From the NCBI GenBank assembly GCA_021731025.1, contig JAKFYD010000041.1, positions 1 through 64,000 on the forward strand: DNA of 64,000 bases. The letters run 5' to 3'. Within the stretch, counting starts at the first letter, position 1. Each line of letters starts with the position of its first letter. The position numbers and the translations under genes are program-made. This stretch comes from Pseudobdellovibrionaceae bacterium. Lineage in GTDB: Bacteria; Bdellovibrionota; Bdellovibrionia; Bdellovibrionales; Bdellovibrionaceae. Below the pieces are notes generated by a model that saw nothing but the letters and a program-made list of their open reading frames with translations, made no database searches and was not told the origin of the DNA. Below are positions 42,732-51,093 of the stretch, piece by piece.

Positions 42732-45023
42732 ATGTTTTCTCCTCTGTTGAACTCTACTACCAGTTCTATGGCTGTCGATAATTTTGACAGTCGTCAGTCT
42801 TTAGGGGCATCAAGACTGCGCTCTGTGCTGGCGGTCGTTTTGTGTCTTTTTTTGACGGTATCAACTTCGATCTCTTTTGCATCCCCGGCCTGCTCTTCCG
42901 TATTCAGCATTTCCACAGCGCAAAGACTTTCTCCACTTCGTCAGGCTTTAAGTTCAAATTTTTCGAATTTTCCTGCGAAAAGCGTCTGGCTTTCCTACCC
43001 TCTTCAAGAGTCCATCACGCAAAAATTGGTTAATTCACTTTTGCAATTGAATGCAGCTGAAAGAGCTCAAGCCTTGAAAGAACTTCAGCAAGCTCCACCA
43101 AAAGATAAAACATTAAATACGACTCTTTTGCTAGCTCTGTACGATCACCCAACCTGGGAAAGGTTTTTTAATCGATTCACCCGAGGGCCTTTAGCGGACG
43201 ACAGTTTAGTGAATTCTTTAGTTCCTGTTCTTCGTCGTATGCCGAACGATTTGCGTGATTATTTTTATGAAAAAATTCGTCTTATTTATCCAAACTTGAG
43301 TAAAAGAAATTTTACTTTAATACCTTTTCGCACGGAACTTCGACTGGCTCCAAAAAGAGCCGTGGATGCTTTCATTCAGCACACGATGCACGCTGATGAA
43401 ATGATTTTGCAAGAGTTCCAGATTTCGCGTGACCCATTAAAAGCTTACCAAAGTTATTTTGATTTTTTAAAAGCAAAATTTTTTTCTGAATCGGTCAAAG
43501 GGGATTATCGCACTGAAGATGTTCTCACGGTGGGCCGATCAATTCAGGCTGTTCTTCGATCGAAGGCTTCCCAATTTAAAGATCCTTACGTTATCGTGAC
43601 CGGGAGCCTTCCCAATGGTCGCGCGGATTTAAGATCAGCTGATTTAGATTCACAGCTTTCAAGTCGTGATCTTATGAATCTTTTTCCCGAAATGGACGAA
43701 AGAATTAATAGGGATTTATCTGTCAAGTACCCCCACGCCCGTCTTCACCTCGAGGCCATGCGTGAATTAACTACTCCTCATTTTACGGCTCAAATTAATC
43801 CGGTGCTTTTAAAAATCAGCTTAACTAAAATCGAATTACAAATTTACCCGGCTTTTTCTCCACTGAGCCGCGACAAAACTCTTATGCCTTTTAATTATGA
43901 AAGTCCGCGCACACTTCTTCTCGAAGAGAGCCGAAGTCCCGTGACACCTTTATCTTCAGCGCAAAATTTTAAAAACGAAAAGCCTGAATTGCGTGCTTGG
44001 GTTGACAATGGTTATCTGGGCATCCCGGCTCCTAGCCGCTGGCTTGAAAATCCCTATCGCGAGCCCCAAACCCAAGCTCTTGTCGACCAAATTCTTCAAC
44101 TGAATCTCAAAGATCGTCTCGAGATTTTACAAAAAATTCAGAATAATCCCCCTCGTGACAAAGCCCTCGAAAAAATTCTTCGCCTAAGTCTTTTCGATGA
44201 ATTGACTTGGCTTGAATACTTTGAAGAATTTTCGCAGAAGCCACAGGATAACGATGCTCTATTTAACGCTTTGGTCCCCGTCTTTTCAAAAATGCCACAA
44301 AGTTTGCGATCAATACTTCTTCAAAAGGCTCACGAAGTTTATCCAACAGCTTCACGAGTTAAGTCTGTGCGCGAATTCCCCTTCTATAAAAAAAATTATC
44401 TTCGATTGGCGCCTAAACGCGCGCTTGACGTGTTAATTTCAAATCTACTTCCCCCTCGAAAAGAAATTCGCCAAAAAATAGAGCGGGGACAAAGTGTGCT
44501 TCAAGCTTACCAAGAGGTCTTGCAGTATCAAAAGAAGAGTGTCTTTGCCGGTTACTCGCAAGGGTCCTACAGTGCTTCTGATGTGCTCATCGCAGCGCGA
44601 GCTATCCAATCTGTCATGCATCAACGAGAAACCACTGACCCTACGTGGACCGTGACCATGGGCGGAAGCTTCCCGAGTGGTCGAGCCAAATTAGAAACCT
44701 CAGACATCGACGTCATGCTTTCAGATTCAAGATACAATCAGCATCTCGAGGAAATGACGTCCCAAGTGAATGAGGCTTTAAAAGCCACACATCCTGAAAG
44801 CGCCTTAGAAGTGCATTCGTTTTTTGAAACAACAACCGAAGTTAACGCCGCCATTGTTAGTCCAATGTTCATTCGCATCAGCAAAGATCGCATTGAGTTA
44901 CTGGTCTACCCACCAATTCGATCCTTGGAAAGAGATGAACATCAACTTCCACAAAACTATGAAGCTCCGGATGTTTATCTGCTCGAGGAACTCGAAGTGA
45001 ATGCGCTTCATCGCGCAGGATAA
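42732..45023 (+). CDS. Exported protein with two tandem nucleotidyltransferase-like units
   Basis: The protein has ~763 residues and contains a signal peptide (V-L-A-V-V-L-C-L-F-L-T-V-S-T-S-I-S-F-A-S-P) after a 30-35-residue polar extension. The body is an internal duplication: unit 1 is encoded at about 43020-43900 and unit 2 at about 44080-44970, with shared segments such as L-Q-L-N, P-P-[KR]-D-K, N-[SA]-L-V-P-V and L-R-L-A-P-K-R-A. Each unit ends in a nucleotidyltransferase-like motif: G-S-L-P-N-G-R-A-D-L-R-S-A-D-L-D in unit 1 and G-S-F-P-S-G-R-A-K-L-E-T-S-D-I-D in unit 2, matching GS...G...[ST]DxD. Substrate and role are unknown. Start choice is uncertain (TTG 42663, ATG 42732 or ATG 42768); none has a clear ribosome-binding site. 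Confidence 0.75.
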   Translation: MFSPLLNSTTSSMAVDNFDSRQSLGASRLRSVLAVVLCLFLTVSTSISFASPACSSVFSISTAQRLSPLRQALSSNFSNFPAKSVWLSYPLQESITQKLVNSLLQLNAAERAQALKELQQAPPKDKTLNTTLLLALYDHPTWERFFNRFTRGPLADDSLVNSLVPVLRRMPNDLRDYFYEKIRLIYPNLSKRNFTLIPFRTELRLAPKRAVDAFIQHTMHADEMILQEFQISRDPLKAYQSYFDFLKAKFFSESVKGDYRTEDVLTVGRSIQAVLRSKASQFKDPYVIVTGSLPNGRADLRSADLDSQLSSRDLMNLFPEMDERINRDLSVKYPHARLHLEAMRELTTPHFTAQINPVLLKISLTKIELQIYPAFSPLSRDKTLMPFNYESPRTLLLEESRSPVTPLSSAQNFKNEKPELRAWVDNGYLGIPAPSRWLENPYREPQTQALVDQILQLNLKDRLEILQKIQNNPPRDKALEKILRLSLFDELTWLEYFEEFSQKPQDNDALFNALVPVFSKMPQSLRSILLQKAHEVYPTASRVKSVREFPFYKKNYLRLAPKRALDVLISNLLPPRKEIRQKIERGQSVLQAYQEVLQYQKKSVFAGYSQGSYSASDVLIAARAIQSVMHQRETTDPTWTVTMGGSFPSGRAKLETSDIDVMLSDSRYNQHLEEMTSQVNEALKATHPESALEVHSFFETTTEVNAAIVSPMFIRISKDRIELLVYPPIRSLERDEHQLPQNYEAPDVYLLEELEVNALHRAG

Positions 45024-45032
45024 TACAGATCC

Positions 45033-45308
45033 CTACTGATCCCTCAAAATTTTCTTCAATTCCTGTTTATCTTCATCCGATAGAATCAGCCACTCTGGCG
45101 GCAAGTCTTTGACGACCGCTTCCCAGGCGGCTTTGACCATTTTGTGCGCTAAGGGTTTCGCATGTAAATCCTTAAGCAACTGCAAGTTTCGCAACAGCAC
45201 GGTTCGTGTGGGTTTATAAAAACCATTTTCATCTTTGCCCGAATTCGTGATCTCTTCCGAGGCTTCGACCCTGTCAATCAAATTTGAAAAATAATGGCTT
45301 AAACTCAT
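45033..45308 (-). CDS. Small helical protein of unknown function
   Basis: A 91-residue protein from the ATG at 45308, which has AGGGA upstream; the frame extends 22 codons further without a better site. It is helical and charged, with a conserved-looking L-L-R-N-L-Q-L-L-K-D-L-H segment and W-L-I-L-S-D-E-D-K-Q-E-L-K-K near the C-terminus. No signal peptide or motif is visible, so it is probably cytoplasmic. It is convergent with the nucleotidyltransferase-like gene and divergent from the SWIM gene. Confidence 0.6.
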   Translation of the reverse strand: MSLSHYFSNLIDRVEASEEITNSGKDENGFYKPTRTVLLRNLQLLKDLHAKPLAHKMVKAAWEAVVKDLPPEWLILSDEDKQELKKILRDQ

Positions 45309-45434
45309 AATTTTATTCCCTGAACTGTTGATTCTTTGAAATAGCCGACCCGCATATTTTGCTGTGCCCTGCAATCCGCTGGAGAGTGATTGTTCCAGGA
45401 TTCATTTGTGCTATCTTAAAAAAAAGGAGGTCCC

Positions 45435-46199
45435 TTGTCAGTTCAAAAATTAGAAATGTGGGAGCACTTTTTTAAACCCGAAGTTCGCAGTGCCGGCCGT
45501 CGTTATTTTAACGAAGGTAAAGTTTCATCGAGCCAGCCCTCTGACACAGAGATCCTATCCTACATTAAGGCATCAACGTCTTTTAAAGTTTCCCTGAAGT
45601 CCCCTTCCGTTGAAAGCGAAATTATCAATGTTGATTGCACCTGCCCCGCTTCGCGCAAAGGACAATTTTGTAAACACATTTGGGCGGCCTTCATGAAAGT
45701 GGAGCAAGATCATCCAGATTTTTTGGAATCCAAATCTGAAATTCAGAAGCACACCCAAGACAGCGAAAGCGCAAATTCGTCTTTCCAAAAGAAACGCGCA
45801 GAGAATACTTATCGCCCTCAGCCTCGTCCCTTATCTCAAGCACAAATTGATTCTCAAGCCGCTTACAAAGTGAAACAAGCAGCCTACCGCAAAGAACAGT
45901 ATCAAAGAAAAAAAGAATTTTTAAAAAGTAAAAAGCAAGCCAATAAAAAATCTACAAAGACCGAAAAGCCCGAGCTTCCCTCTGCAGTTACAAACGCATT
46001 GAATTTTTTCTCGGAGAATGGCTTTCCTATGGAAACACCTTTTACTGTCGAGGATATCCGGTTAGCTAAGAAAAAGTTGTCCCAGGTTTTCCATCCCGAC
46101 ATTGGCGGAAGCCATCATGAAATTTTAGAGTTAAATAAAAACTTCGAAGTTCTTATTCGTTTTGTGCAGTCTGAAAATGGTTCGATGGCTCATAGCTGA
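45435..46199 (+). CDS. SWIM zinc-finger / J-domain fusion protein
   Basis: A 254-residue protein starting at a TTG placed 4 nt behind a near-perfect AAAGGAGGT site. The N-terminal half carries a SWIM zinc finger, C68-T-C70 ... C79-K-H81 (CxCxnCxH), a motif used for DNA or protein binding. A long basic linker rich in Lys/Gln follows (residues ~115-180). The C-terminus is a compact J-domain with an intact H220-P-D222 tripeptide (V-F-H-P-D-I-G-G), so it should be able to stimulate DnaK. The fusion could direct the Hsp70 machine to a nucleic-acid complex (inference). Confidence 0.85.
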   Translation: MSVQKLEMWEHFFKPEVRSAGRRYFNEGKVSSSQPSDTEILSYIKASTSFKVSLKSPSVESEIINVDCTCPASRKGQFCKHIWAAFMKVEQDHPDFLESKSEIQKHTQDSESANSSFQKKRAENTYRPQPRPLSQAQIDSQAAYKVKQAAYRKEQYQRKKEFLKSKKQANKKSTKTEKPELPSAVTNALNFFSENGFPMETPFTVEDIRLAKKKLSQVFHPDIGGSHHEILELNKNFEVLIRFVQSENGSMAHS

Positions 46200-46325
46200 A
46201 GTTGGATCCTCTAAAAAATTTCATAAATTCGATTAAAGCGGACTTAGCCCTTTTCTAAGAGATAATTCCCCTTTTCACTGCCACTAAAATGCTATAAGTA
46301 GATCTCTACAAAAAAGGATTTAGAA

Positions 46326-46940
46326 ATGAAACTGTTTATCTTACTGACTGCTTTTATCTCGAACTTTGCCCACTCGAGCGACCTTAAACTCAGTTCGACC
46401 ATTTTTCTTGGGCAGTCTGTTCCCTTCTTAAAATTCGAGGGACCCGGTCCATTCGATAACTATTTGGCTATGAATCTCCCCTTCAATCCTGTTGCAAACG
46501 TATTTCAGCAGCTTCAATCACAAATCCAAAGACCTTTGATCAATCGAGGTGAAGCTCATATAACTGTGATTACACCCGTTGAATATTGGAATGTTTTACG
46601 CCCTCGTGGTATCTCAATTAAAGAAATAAATCAGATTGCAGACAAATTTAATATTCAGCGTTCGCGCTTTAATATTATTTGTTTAGGACAAGGAAAAGCT
46701 GTTCTCAATAATAAGACTGAGAATACTTTTTATATTGTTGTGAACTCAGAAGATTTACTTAATCTGCGCAAGTCTATTCAAGCTCTATTTGTCCGCAGAG
46801 GTGGCTCTGTAGACCAGTTTAATCCTGGCAAGTATTTTCCGCATATCACTGTGGGATTCACTAAAGTTGATCTTCACGAAATCAATGGAGTCATCAAAGA
46901 CGTCAGATCTTGTGTAAGTAAAATCAGCTTAATGAGATAA
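46326..46940 (+). CDS. Exported 2H phosphoesterase-like protein
   Basis: A 204-residue protein with a signal peptide (F-I-L-L-T-A-F-I-S-N-F-A-H-S). It carries the two H-x-[ST] motifs of the 2H phosphoesterase / LigT superfamily: H78-I-T80 (E-A-H-I-T-V-I) and H173-I-T175 (F-P-H-I-T-V-G-F), ~95 residues apart as expected. Family members cleave or ligate 2',5' or 2',3'-cyclic phosphodiesters in RNA or nucleotides and are usually cytoplasmic; export is unusual. It may process nucleotides or RNA fragments in the periplasm or in prey (inference). The gene is monocistronic. Confidence 0.8.
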   Translation: MKLFILLTAFISNFAHSSDLKLSSTIFLGQSVPFLKFEGPGPFDNYLAMNLPFNPVANVFQQLQSQIQRPLINRGEAHITVITPVEYWNVLRPRGISIKEINQIADKFNIQRSRFNIICLGQGKAVLNNKTENTFYIVVNSEDLLNLRKSIQALFVRRGGSVDQFNPGKYFPHITVGFTKVDLHEINGVIKDVRSCVSKISLMR

Positions 46941-46973
46941 TTTCTAATTTCATATTCTTGATACAATAAATAT

Positions 46974-47573
46974 CTAATATTTAGAAAAAATATTTATTCC
47001 AACCGCTGTGTAAGAATGAATATTTTGAGCCAATTCCCCAGAAGAATTATTTGATGTCGACTCATAAAACACGGACACTCCCATAGCGTCGACCAAAACG
47101 AAATCAATACCTACAGAAACTGGAAGAATTACATTTTTCGTGCTCTTCAGATCACAGTCAACATTTGGGCTATTAGTTTTACATTTTGAACTGACGTTAA
47201 AGCCCGCGATAGGCCCACCCCAGATTAGAATATTCTGATTGAATGAATACTCCAGCTGAAGCGGGATATCCAAATAACTAAAATCGAAAGATCCTGAACT
47301 AATATAAAATAGAGGCGCAAAAAGGGAAGAATCGATGACTTTATAATCGAGGTTCCGCTGAGTGTATTTCAGGCCGGTGCTGATACTAAAGCGATTAGCT
47401 GTATGGAGCGGAACCAAAAACCCTATTTGAAATGATTCTTTTTGAACCCTGTCAGTTCCTGGGCCTACGTTCGCAGATTGGCTCCTGATTCCGGCAATAA
47501 ACTTAAATTCGAGAGCGTGGGCACTATTTTCGAACAGCAATAATAATAAAATAATAATTTTTTTCAAGCACAC
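46974..47573 (-). CDS. Outer-membrane beta-barrel protein
   Basis: A 199-residue protein with a signal peptide (I-I-I-L-L-L-L-L-F-E-N-S-A-H-A). The mature part alternates polar and aromatic/hydrophobic residues in 8-10 predicted strands and ends in an aromatic residue (F-S-K-Y), as outer-membrane barrels do. Two Cys (C-K-T-N-S-P-N-V-D-C) probably bridge an extracellular loop. It resembles the small OmpW/OMP_b-brl type, with no more specific match. The start could be the GTG at 47573 or a TTG two codons later. It is convergent with the 2H phosphoesterase gene. Confidence 0.75.
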   Translation of the reverse strand: MCLKKIIILLLLLFENSAHALEFKFIAGIRSQSANVGPGTDRVQKESFQIGFLVPLHTANRFSISTGLKYTQRNLDYKVIDSSLFAPLFYISSGSFDFSYLDIPLQLEYSFNQNILIWGGPIAGFNVSSKCKTNSPNVDCDLKSTKNVILPVSVGIDFVLVDAMGVSVFYESTSNNSSGELAQNIHSYTAVGINIFSKY

Positions 47574-47606
47574 CCCATCTCTTATTTAAGTTCCTATTTT
47601 GCACAA

Positions 47607-47957
47607 TCAACTCTCAGTGAAGCCGGGTCTACAGATACTGTTCAATAAAGTCCCCCCAGTTATTCCAGAGAATTCTGCCTCGCAGGTTTCTCTGTTCACT
47701 TTTACTGTATTAAATTGTCCAAAATCTTTACACTTCAAGATAACCTCGGAATAGATTTTTTCATAAAAGTCACCTGCACGATGAGATAGGGAACTGTTTA
47801 ACTTTTTTCCAAGCCAGAATGACGCTACCATCTTCATCAAATCGAATAATTTTAAACGCGACAAGCACATCATAAATTTCAAAATTTATTGATCTAACAA
47901 CATAAGTATTTCCTCTTTTAAGATCTCTCACACGCTCAGAATAAATTACACCCTTAC
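47607..47957 (-). pseudogene. Truncated and frameshifted gene fragment
   Basis: Two overlapping minus-strand frames join into one sequence. The first reads from about 47957 (V-I-Y-S-E-R-V-R-D-L-K-R-G-N) to A-W-K-K; the second continues as L-N-S-S-L-S-H-R-A-G-D-F-Y-E-K to a stop at 47607. The join needs removal of one base in the A6/T6 run at 47803-47808. No N-terminus exists: at 47957 the sequence changes into a rhomboid gene fragment on the other strand. No family was recognised. It is a remnant of a gene whose 5' part was lost at the junction. Confidence 0.6.
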
Positions 47958-48365
47958 AGTGGCGTTGTGATGGCCTTATTCGCTTACTATGGATTGCAAT
48001 TTCCCAAAGCAAAAATGATTTGGCTCTTACCTAACTTTCACTTCACTCAACAAGGTACGTTCCATACGGGCCTACTCGGCTGGAGTTGGTTTCAGTTTCG
48101 CACTTTATGGGTAGCTTTGTTTTACCTTGCAGGCGACATTGCTTATTATTTTATTGAAGAAATGAATGGCAGTAGTTCTGTTTCATTCTCTGGGCACATT
48201 GCAGGTTTTGCCGCTGGAGCTTTATTCTGGTATTTAACTGCGCCGAAGAATTTCGCGAAAGAACCACGAGATTTTTTAGAGGAGAAGCTAGATACTCTTT
48301 TGCCTCTGCAGTCGGCGACCCAAGTCGAACAAAATACCAAACCTGTTCCTAAACAACTCAAATAA
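47958..48365 (+). pseudogene. Rhomboid protease C-terminal fragment
   Basis: About 135 residues, beginning within the catalytic Ser motif (S-G-V-V-M-A-L-F-A-Y-Y-G) and continuing through the last membrane helices to the catalytic His (S-G-H-I-A-G-F-A-A-G). Rhomboids are intramembrane serine proteases using Ser in GxSG and this His. All helices before the Ser, including its G-A lead-in, are absent, and the sequence just upstream belongs to an unrelated minus-strand fragment. There is no ribosome-binding site; the first in-frame start is a GTG at 47967. It is almost certainly non-functional as a protease. Confidence 0.72.
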
Positions 48366-48445
48366 CAAATCTGTTACCGCCAACTAAATTAACTAGTCAA
48401 AATTATTAGTCCTGTGTTAGGTCTAGGCCCTCAAAGGAGATCTTT

Positions 48446-49159
48446 ATGTTTAAACACCTGGTGTTCATTTCCATTTTAATATTTGCAAAACTATCGGGTG
48501 CGGCCGGCATTAAGCCCGATCCAATACTTAACCAGGTTATCTTAGAAAATAATATTCCTGGAATACGACAATCCATATATCTGAAACACGATTTTAATCG
48601 AAAGGATGCCCAAGGTTTCTATCCACTGCATGTCGCTATGAATCCCAAAGTTAAAGAAGCAACTTTGAGTTTTGTCTTAGCAGCAGGCGCTCATCCCGAT
48701 GTGAAGAACAATCTTGGCCAAACTCCGCTGCATGTGGCTGTTGCAAAAGGCTTTGTTAAAAAAGTAAAAATCTTACTCGACGCCGGTGCCGACGCTAATA
48801 TTCAAAATTCATCGGGAGATTCGGCTTTGCATTTAGCAGTTAATGGACGTGGCGCCAGTATTAATCCAAAGACAGCTTTGGAAATGACAAATTTAATTTT
48901 GCAAACAAAAAGACCAGACATAAACTTAAGAGGGCATACTGCTCTTACCCCTTTAATATCGGCAACGACGCGAATTAATCCTTCTGCTGAAGTCGTTCAC
49001 GCACTTCTTCAGGCCGGAGCTGATAGCTCTCTGATTTCCCTTCGTTATACAGCGTTAGAATTCGCAGAAGCTATGCTCAGGTACTTCAAAAAAATTAACG
49101 ATGAAGAAAAAACCAACGAAACAGAGAAAATAGTTTCTCTGCTAAAATCAAATTCTTAA
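48446..49159 (+). CDS. Exported ankyrin-repeat protein (paralogue of 61823-62551)
   Basis: A 237-residue protein with a signal peptide (V-F-I-S-I-L-I-F-A-K-L-S-G-A-A). Four to five ankyrin repeats follow, with clear units G-F-Y-P-L-H-V-A, G-Q-T-P-L-H-V-A-V, D-S-A-L-H-L-A-V and a final Y-T-A-L-E-F-A-E. Ankyrin repeats are protein-binding scaffolds. The repeat order, the spacing and the tail (A-L-E-F-A-E-A-M-L-R-Y-F-K-K) match the exported ankyrin protein near the right end of the window, so the two are paralogues. Candidate role: binding partner in the periplasm or in a host/prey cell. Confidence 0.88.
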   Translation: MFKHLVFISILIFAKLSGAAGIKPDPILNQVILENNIPGIRQSIYLKHDFNRKDAQGFYPLHVAMNPKVKEATLSFVLAAGAHPDVKNNLGQTPLHVAVAKGFVKKVKILLDAGADANIQNSSGDSALHLAVNGRGASINPKTALEMTNLILQTKRPDINLRGHTALTPLISATTRINPSAEVVHALLQAGADSSLISLRYTALEFAEAMLRYFKKINDEEKTNETEKIVSLLKSNS

Positions 49160-49196
49160 TAAGATTTATCCCCTACTTCGACCGCAGAAGTCGCAC

Positions 49197-50264
49197 TTAT
49201 TGCAAAGTATAAGTGTAAACTCTTCGGTTCTTCCGTGGATCTGAATTATCACTCGATGAAAAGCGAATGGACTCAATGGTTCCATCGGGCAATGACCAGT
49301 GACTGAATCGGCCACGTCCCATCGTACGGATATTCTCGTGCAAGGAATGCGAAGGACCGATTTCTACACCGTTTTCGAAAAGTTTTAAAGTGGAGTTCGT
49401 CATTGAGGTCGAGTTGTCTGGTTTAATACCTGTCGTTACAAAAATCGACCAAGCAAATCCTGTATCTGTAGCTATAGTGCTGCTATCGAGGGGAATTCCG
49501 AAATAATATTTCTTAATTGTTGGCAGTACCGCAGTTGTTCTAGCTACTCGACAAACGAGATTCACATCGTAAGCCGTACCATCGATTGTTGCTATTAAAC
49601 GTCCCACCGAAGTTAATTGCGCCGCTGTTGGCGGCTGTAGGGACAATGAAAAGGCTTCAGCTGTGTAACTGACGATTTCACTTGAATCTCGCTTAACTTC
49701 AAAAGGAAGAACCTTTTTTGAATTCCAAGCAGCTGCGACGTTATCGCGACTTCCTAAATACATTTTGGCTTTATTGATAGTGAAACTGTCGTTCGATTTA
49801 ATGACCACATCAATTCCACCCAAATCAGCTTCAGATCGGCACCATACATCAGCGACAGGCAAATCATCGTTCGCTCTCGCACTCACCTTCTCGTAAATTG
49901 CATCCAACAAGCCAAAGTAGTCCGGGTTATAAGAAGCAAAATCCAAAATGGGAGTATTTACAGGAATCTGGTGATTAACTGTTGCACAATTGTCTTTAGC
50001 TAAATTTAAAAACTTAGCATCAACGGTAATTGCGCCAACGACATAAACTGGCGAGGCCGAACAACTAGGTTTACCAATGGCCCGAACGTAATCTCCCGTT
50101 GCAGGCTTTGCAGGGAGCATGCCTCCTATAAACTCCGAAAGCAGAGTGCTTTCCCCAGTTTCATCGCTAAAGCGAACACCTGATCCAGGCGAACAATTTT
50201 GGAAGATAGTCATGATTAAAATAGCTACTGATAAAAATGATAGATATTGTAATACTTTTTTCAT
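49197..50264 (-). CDS. Lipoprotein of unknown function (F-Q-N-C lipobox)
   Basis: A 355-residue lipoprotein from the ATG at 50264, which places the signal sequence (Y-L-S-F-L-S-V-A-I-L-I-M-T-I-F-Q-N-C) at the N-terminus; 11 further codons upstream are open. The lipidated Cys is in F-Q-N-C-S. The mature protein is long, beta-rich and Ser/Thr-rich with several Cys, typical of a surface or periplasmic lipoprotein. No family was recognised. The same unusual lipobox occurs in the lipoprotein at 61203-61655. Confidence 0.75.
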   Translation of the reverse strand: MKKVLQYLSFLSVAILIMTIFQNCSPGSGVRFSDETGESTLLSEFIGGMLPAKPATGDYVRAIGKPSCSASPVYVVGAITVDAKFLNLAKDNCATVNHQIPVNTPILDFASYNPDYFGLLDAIYEKVSARANDDLPVADVWCRSEADLGGIDVVIKSNDSFTINKAKMYLGSRDNVAAAWNSKKVLPFEVKRDSSEIVSYTAEAFSLSLQPPTAAQLTSVGRLIATIDGTAYDVNLVCRVARTTAVLPTIKKYYFGIPLDSSTIATDTGFAWSIFVTTGIKPDNSTSMTNSTLKLFENGVEIGPSHSLHENIRTMGRGRFSHWSLPDGTIESIRFSSSDNSDPRKNRRVYTYTLQ

Positions 50265-50381
50265 TCTTTCATTATCACTCACAATTTTCAGAGGCAAAAG
50301 TCGAGAGTTGTTGAGCGATATGAAAACGCGGTGCTCGTTTTAAAAAAATAAAATTTTCAAAACTAAAGTCTGAGATGAATT

Positions 50382-50420
50382 AAAAAAAACGGATCCCGCT
50401 CGAAAGCGAGATCCGTTTTT
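50382..50420. terminator. Bidirectional intrinsic terminator
   Basis: A 10-bp stem (50390-50399 with 50406-50415, one C-A mismatch) has a TCGAAA loop, with an A-run on the left and a T-run on the right. Read on the minus strand it ends the YflT-like gene (stop at 50449) with a following U-tract. It also works on the plus strand. Confidence 0.82.
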
Positions 50421-50448
50421 GATTGAGCAAAGGAACAGAACTTAAAAA

Positions 50449-51039
50449 TTACGGACGGAAATCTGGGCGATGAGTTTTATCGCTTGGTTTTTGAGAACCA
50501 ACAGAAGCTTCACCTGTAGAAGCGATATCTTCAGCTCCAGCTTCTTCAAGAATATCTTTAGCTCTTTTTACCAGTTCACGGCTAGCGCAATGAACAGAAA
50601 GCAGAGTTCCGCCATCTTTCACGGCACCTTCGTAACGTTTTGCTTCATACTCAGGGATTCCGAAACCAATGATAGCTCCACTTAGTCCACCAAAAGCTCC
50701 GCCGACTCCAGCTCCTGTCAATGCAGCCATGATTGGTCCAGCTGCTACCAAGGGACCAACACCTGGAATTGCAAGTGCGCCAATACCAACGGCCCAACCT
50801 AAAGCTCCACCGACAACAGCGCCAGTGCCTGCACCAGTTGCTGCACCTTCAGGGGCCTTTGTGTTTTTCTCGTGAGCAAACTCACGAGTGCTTGTGGTAT
50901 CAGACATCAATACCGAAATATCTGAAGTGTTAAAGCCACCAAGTTTTAACATGTCGACAGCTCGGTCAACACTTGAACGTGTGTGGAAAATTCCGAATGT
51001 AGCAATTTTTGCATCTTTTGAATCATTTGATTCGAACAT
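50449..51039 (-). CDS. YflT-like general stress protein with glycine zipper
   Basis: A 196-residue protein. The first ~60 residues match the general-stress 17M/YflT-like domain (A-T-F-G-I-F-H-T-R-S-S-V-D-R-A-V and G-F-N-T-S-D-I-S-V-L-M). The middle (~65-135) is a Gly/Ala-rich membrane-interacting zipper, followed by a small soluble C-terminal domain (T-L-L-S-V-H-C). Related proteins are induced by salt, cold or general stress. AAGGAG lies 6 nt before the ATG. A BON-domain gene lies 54 nt upstream on the same strand, and a strong terminator follows. Confidence 0.78.
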   Translation of the reverse strand: MFESNDSKDAKIATFGIFHTRSSVDRAVDMLKLGGFNTSDISVLMSDTTSTREFAHEKNTKAPEGAATGAGTGAVVGGALGWAVGIGALAIPGVGPLVAAGPIMAALTGAGVGGAFGGLSGAIIGFGIPEYEAKRYEGAVKDGGTLLSVHCASRELVKRAKDILEEAGAEDIASTGEASVGSQKPSDKTHRPDFRP

Positions 51040-51093
51040 TTGATACTCCTTCTCTAATTGTTTAGGACTTTAAAACTTTAAATTTAATTTTTA

